A stretch of 46,613 nt of DNA from contig JADLAX010000041.1 of assembly GCA_020848035.1 (NCBI GenBank), positions 1 through 46,613 on the forward strand. The letters are read 5' to 3'. Origin of the DNA: Anaerolineae bacterium (GTDB lineage Bacteria > Chloroflexota > Anaerolineae > Promineifilales > Promineifilaceae). The first letter of the stretch is position 1. Each line of letters begins with the position of its first letter. Shown here one piece after another: positions 44,069 through 46,613 of the stretch. The position numbers and the translations under genes were made by a program. The notes under the pieces were generated by a model that was given only the letters and a program-made list of their open reading frames with translations, made no database searches and had not been told where the DNA came from.

Positions 44069-44782
44069 ATGAATTCTATTAAGAAAACGGCACGGACGAC
44101 TGGCATCCTTTATCTTGCCATCTTTTTTGCCAACATGTTTGTCTTCATGTTTGTGAGCGGCAGCCTGAATGTGGCGGGCGACGCCACGGCCACGGCCGAA
44201 AATATCCGGGCTTCGGAATCGCTGTACCGCAGCGGCGTGGTGAGTTACCTGATTGTCTTTTTGAGCGAAATTGGCACGACCATCTTGCTGTACAAGCTGC
44301 TGGCGCCGGTGAACAAGACGGTGTCTTTGCTGATGGTGGCGACACGATTGATGCAAGCGGCCGTTCACGCCGCCAACCTGATCAACTTCATCTTCCCCCT
44401 GATTTTGATCAACGGCGGCGATTATTTGGCCACTTTTTCGCCGGAGCAGATCAACGCGCTGGTGCTGCTGTTCACCGAAGTGCACTACTATGGCGTGCTG
44501 GTGTCTGAGGCGTTTTTTGCCCCGAGCCTGTTTTTTCTAGGCTACCTGGTGGTTAAGTCGGAGCTGTTCCCCAACATTTTGGGCGTCATGCTGGCGATTG
44601 CCGGAGCAGGTTACGTGCTGGACAGCTTTGGCATCTTCTTGCTGCCCCAGCAGGCGACGCTGTTTGCCAACATCATGATTGCCCCGGCGATTATTGCCGA
44701 GCTGTCGTTTACGCTGTGGCTGCTCATCAAGGGCGTGCGCACCCTGAAGCCGGAGAGCCGCCAGGCGGTGGCCCCGGCTTAG
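44069..44782 (+). CDS. DUF4386 membrane protein
   Basis: A 237-aa protein with six transmembrane helices. N-terminal ARTTGILYLAIFF, the central ENIRASESLYRSGVVSYLI, and later FTEVHYYGVLVSEAFFAPSLF and LFPNILGVMLAIAGAGYVLD mark DUF4386, a family of unknown function. GGAG lies 10 nt before the ATG. It may form an operon with the following quinone reductase, 86 nt away, with a repeat of the CGGTAAT class between. Confidence 0.9.
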   Translation: MNSIKKTARTTGILYLAIFFANMFVFMFVSGSLNVAGDATATAENIRASESLYRSGVVSYLIVFLSEIGTTILLYKLLAPVNKTVSLLMVATRLMQAAVHAANLINFIFPLILINGGDYLATFSPEQINALVLLFTEVHYYGVLVSEAFFAPSLFFLGYLVVKSELFPNILGVMLAIAGAGYVLDSFGIFLLPQQATLFANIMIAPAIIAELSFTLWLLIKGVRTLKPESRQAVAPA

Positions 44783-44785
44783 CGT

Positions 44786-44815
44786 GGGTAATCGGTGACC
44801 GGTAAACGATAGGCT
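44786..44815. repeat. CGGTAAT-type heptamer repeat, short
   Basis: GGGTAATCGGTGACCGGTAAACG, a truncated relative of the element at 11830-11905, without full inverted half. Confidence 0.55.
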
Positions 44816-44868
44816 GTTCGTTTGAATTACTGAGGTGGGACACGGATTTGACGCAAGGAGTTGTTGCT

Positions 44869-45849
44869 ATGTCCACAAAAATGAAAGCTGTGGTGTTCAC
44901 CAAATACGGCGCGCCGGACGTGTTGCAGCTGGCGGAGGTTGATAAACCAAGGCCTAAGGCGGGTGAGGTGCTGGTAAGAGTGATGGCTACGGCCGTTAAC
45001 CAAGCCGATAACCACGTGCTCAGCGGCAGCCTGCGTTTTAGCACTGGGTTGTTCAGACCCAAGCAGTCGATTCTTGGCTCTGACATCGCCGGGGTGGTCG
45101 AGGCCGTGGGCGAAAATGTCACCCAGTTCCAGGTGGGCGACGCGGTTTTTGGCGACTTGTCGGCGCAGGGACGGGGCGGTTTTGCCGAGTATGTGGCGGT
45201 GCCGGAAACGGCCGTTGCGCCCAAACCAGCCAGTCTCACCTTCCCCCAGGCGGCGGCGGTGCCGATGACGGCCGTTACCGCTCTGCAAGGGCTGCGCGAC
45301 AAGGGTGAATTACAGCCGGGCGAGCAGGTGCTCATCAACGGCGCTTCTGGCGGCGTGGGCACGTTTGCGGTGCAGATTGCCAAAGCGTTGGGGGCGGAGG
45401 TTACGGCCGTTGCCAGTACACGCAAGATGGAAATGGTACGTTCGATTGGGGCAGACCACATCATTGACTATACCCAAGAAGATTTCACTCAAAACGAGGA
45501 ACAGTATGACCTGATTTTTGATACGGTGGGCAATCGGTCTGTTGCTGAGTATAAGAGGGCCTTAAAGCCTCAAGGCCGTTTTGTCACAACTGCTTTTCTG
45601 CCATCCCTTGTAATCCAGGTGCCCTGGCTCTCACGGACTGATGGTAAAAAAACGCATAATATGATGGCAAAACCGAATCAGAAGGATTTAGATGTAATGA
45701 GAGACTTGCTTGAAACCAACCAGGTTATCCCGATTATTGATAGATGTTATCCTCTAAGCAATGTGCCTGAAGCACTCCGGTATCTGGGGGAAGGGCATGC
45801 CAAAGGCAAGGCGATCATCATAATGCCTGACAGTTCAGCGGGCGCGTAG
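44869..45849 (+). CDS. NADPH:quinone oxidoreductase-like MDR protein
   Basis: A 326-aa member of the zinc-free medium-chain dehydrogenase/reductase family. GroES-like N-terminus (KAVVFTKYGAPDVLQL), nucleotide-binding NGASGGVGTFAVQIAK in the Rossmann fold, and absence of the structural-zinc cysteines fit quinone oxidoreductase/NADPH-dependent alkenal reductase types. It is cytosolic and its substrate is unknown. AAGGAG precedes the ATG at 44869. Three ACGGCCGT motifs give TAV segments. Confidence 0.92.
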   Translation: MSTKMKAVVFTKYGAPDVLQLAEVDKPRPKAGEVLVRVMATAVNQADNHVLSGSLRFSTGLFRPKQSILGSDIAGVVEAVGENVTQFQVGDAVFGDLSAQGRGGFAEYVAVPETAVAPKPASLTFPQAAAVPMTAVTALQGLRDKGELQPGEQVLINGASGGVGTFAVQIAKALGAEVTAVASTRKMEMVRSIGADHIIDYTQEDFTQNEEQYDLIFDTVGNRSVAEYKRALKPQGRFVTTAFLPSLVIQVPWLSRTDGKKTHNMMAKPNQKDLDVMRDLLETNQVIPIIDRCYPLSNVPEALRYLGEGHAKGKAIIIMPDSSAGA

Positions 45850-45858
45850 GATAGAGAG

Positions 45859-46269
45859 ATGCATAGAACTTTAGAATCAAACATGACATTCAGATTGGAG
45901 CTGTTCGTAGATGACCTGGTGGCGTCAACAGATTTTTACGGTCGGGTGCTTGGATTTGTGATAGGTGAGCAGCAGGCAGATGGCTACACACCGCTGACCA
46001 ATGGTCATGTTTCTCTATCGCTGAATCTTCGGGCTAACTTATCAGACGATCACCCCATCCAGGCCATTGTCGGTGAGCGTTTGGGTAGGGGCATCGAACT
46101 CGTCTTGGAGGTAAACGATATTGAGGCAATGTATAAGCGCGTGCGATCTGCGAATTGGCCGTTGTCTGGTGAATTGAAGGTTCAGCCCTGGAGTTTAACC
46201 GATTTTCGGGTGTTGGATCCTGATGGGTACTATTGGCGTATTACATCGAGAGGAAAGGATGGCAGTTGA
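45859..46269 (+). CDS. VOC-family (glyoxalase/dioxygenase fold) protein
   Basis: A 136-aa single-domain protein of the vicinal-oxygen-chelate superfamily: strand RLELFVDDLVASTDFYGRVLGF, then the second beta-alpha-beta-beta unit with ELVLEVNDIEAMYKRV and the end DFRVLDPDGYYWRIT. The last Glu metal ligand position is replaced by Tyr-Trp, so a bleomycin-resistance-like binding role is as likely as catalysis. It starts 9 nt after the quinone reductase gene, so both are co-transcribed. An in-frame ATG at 45883 is an alternative start. Confidence 0.85.
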   Translation: MHRTLESNMTFRLELFVDDLVASTDFYGRVLGFVIGEQQADGYTPLTNGHVSLSLNLRANLSDDHPIQAIVGERLGRGIELVLEVNDIEAMYKRVRSANWPLSGELKVQPWSLTDFRVLDPDGYYWRITSRGKDGS

Positions 46270-46450
46270 TTACGCAAACCAGATATCTCGCTTGATTTGT
46301 CTACGGTTGTTTGCTTGCCCAACCCAAAACAACCCTCAGAATACAATCTGTTTTACCCTTAGGCCCATCTGTACGACCTGTTTGACTGACAAAACTTATC
46401 TACTGAACCTTGACAAAATCAATTAATTCCTTTTCCCCAGGCTGATGCTG

Positions 46451-46613
46451 CTAACTAACCGGAGGGTCTTGTTCCTCGGGTGCCGGAGCATCCAAAAGGG
46501 AAAGCTGCTGAACAAATTGCTGCAAAAAAAGAAAATCCTTAGGCTGCTCTTGTAACAGATAGGAAGTCGGGGAACTGGATTGATTCAACCTTTCAATAAG
46601 TGAATAAGAAACA
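46451..46613 (-). CDS. C-terminal end of an unknown protein, cut by window edge
   Basis: On the minus strand an open frame runs from the window edge for 53 codons to TAG at 46451-46453. The sequence is glutamine- and leucine-rich (SYLLQEQPKDFLFLQQFVQQ) with an acidic tail APAPEEQDPPVS. It looks like genuine coding sequence, with low GC. No family can be named from this fragment. The spacer 46270-46450 has nothing recognisable. Confidence 0.6.
   Translation of the reverse strand, partial: VSYSLIERLNQSSSPTSYLLQEQPKDFLFLQQFVQQLSLLDAPAPEEQDPPVS

Overview
The window is bacterial chromosome, most likely from a Chloroflexota bacterium of the broad Anaerolineae/Ardenticatenia type. The inference rests on the 16S/23S sequences, the large MalT-like LuxR regulator followed by a characteristic 80-aa protein, and the set of DUF4153, DUF1361, DUF4386, DUF6504 and VanZ-like proteins. 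No database search was possible, so the class is tentative.

Layout. 1-5190: an rRNA operon on the minus strand (16S, tRNA-Ile, tRNA-Ala, 23S with its 3' end cut by the window) with two strong tandem promoters and an RNase III-type stem around 16S. 5387-8707: an ExeA/TnsC-like AAA ATPase with a small unknown partner, a candidate structured small RNA with its own promoter and terminator (7179-7328), and an unknown 439-aa protein. 8778-12637: an MBL hydrolase and a NarL-type two-component pair. 12771-17380: a five-gene plus-strand run of membrane or envelope proteins (VanZ-like, DUF4153, SGNH-like, DUF1361, unknown). 17469-25327: mixed housekeeping and unknown genes (beta-sandwich protein, SPFH protein, RpiB-like protein with altered active site, AAA-like protein without P-loop, radical SAM/HhH protein, PD40 lipoprotein, DUF6504, aldo-keto reductase). 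25328-28700: chromosome-partition region with parA, parB, a parS-like site and three copies of an 18-bp palindrome. 29007-32516: a GMC oxidoreductase and an aldehyde dehydrogenase, both with a C-terminal membrane tail, which together could oxidise a hydrophobic alcohol to an acid. 32568-46613: HtrA lipoprotein, alpha/beta hydrolase, RNase PH, DUF983, a PQQ-propeller gene broken by an amber codon, methyltransferase, LiaF-like protein, sulfotransferase, MalT-like regulator, DUF4386, quinone reductase, VOC protein, and the C-terminal end of an unknown protein on the minus strand at the edge.

Two global patterns stand out. First, the octamer ACGGCCGT (often AACGGCCGTT) occurs about 95 times by eye across the protein-coding part, in all reading frames and in spacers, as a highly iterated palindrome comparable to cyanobacterial HIP1. 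Second, many spacers contain quasi-palindromes made of tandem heptamers and their reverse complement, several of which run into genes and supply their last codons and stop. Many genes have ordinary Shine-Dalgarno sites, but a subset has a -10 box placed 6 to 10 nt before the ATG and looks leaderless.
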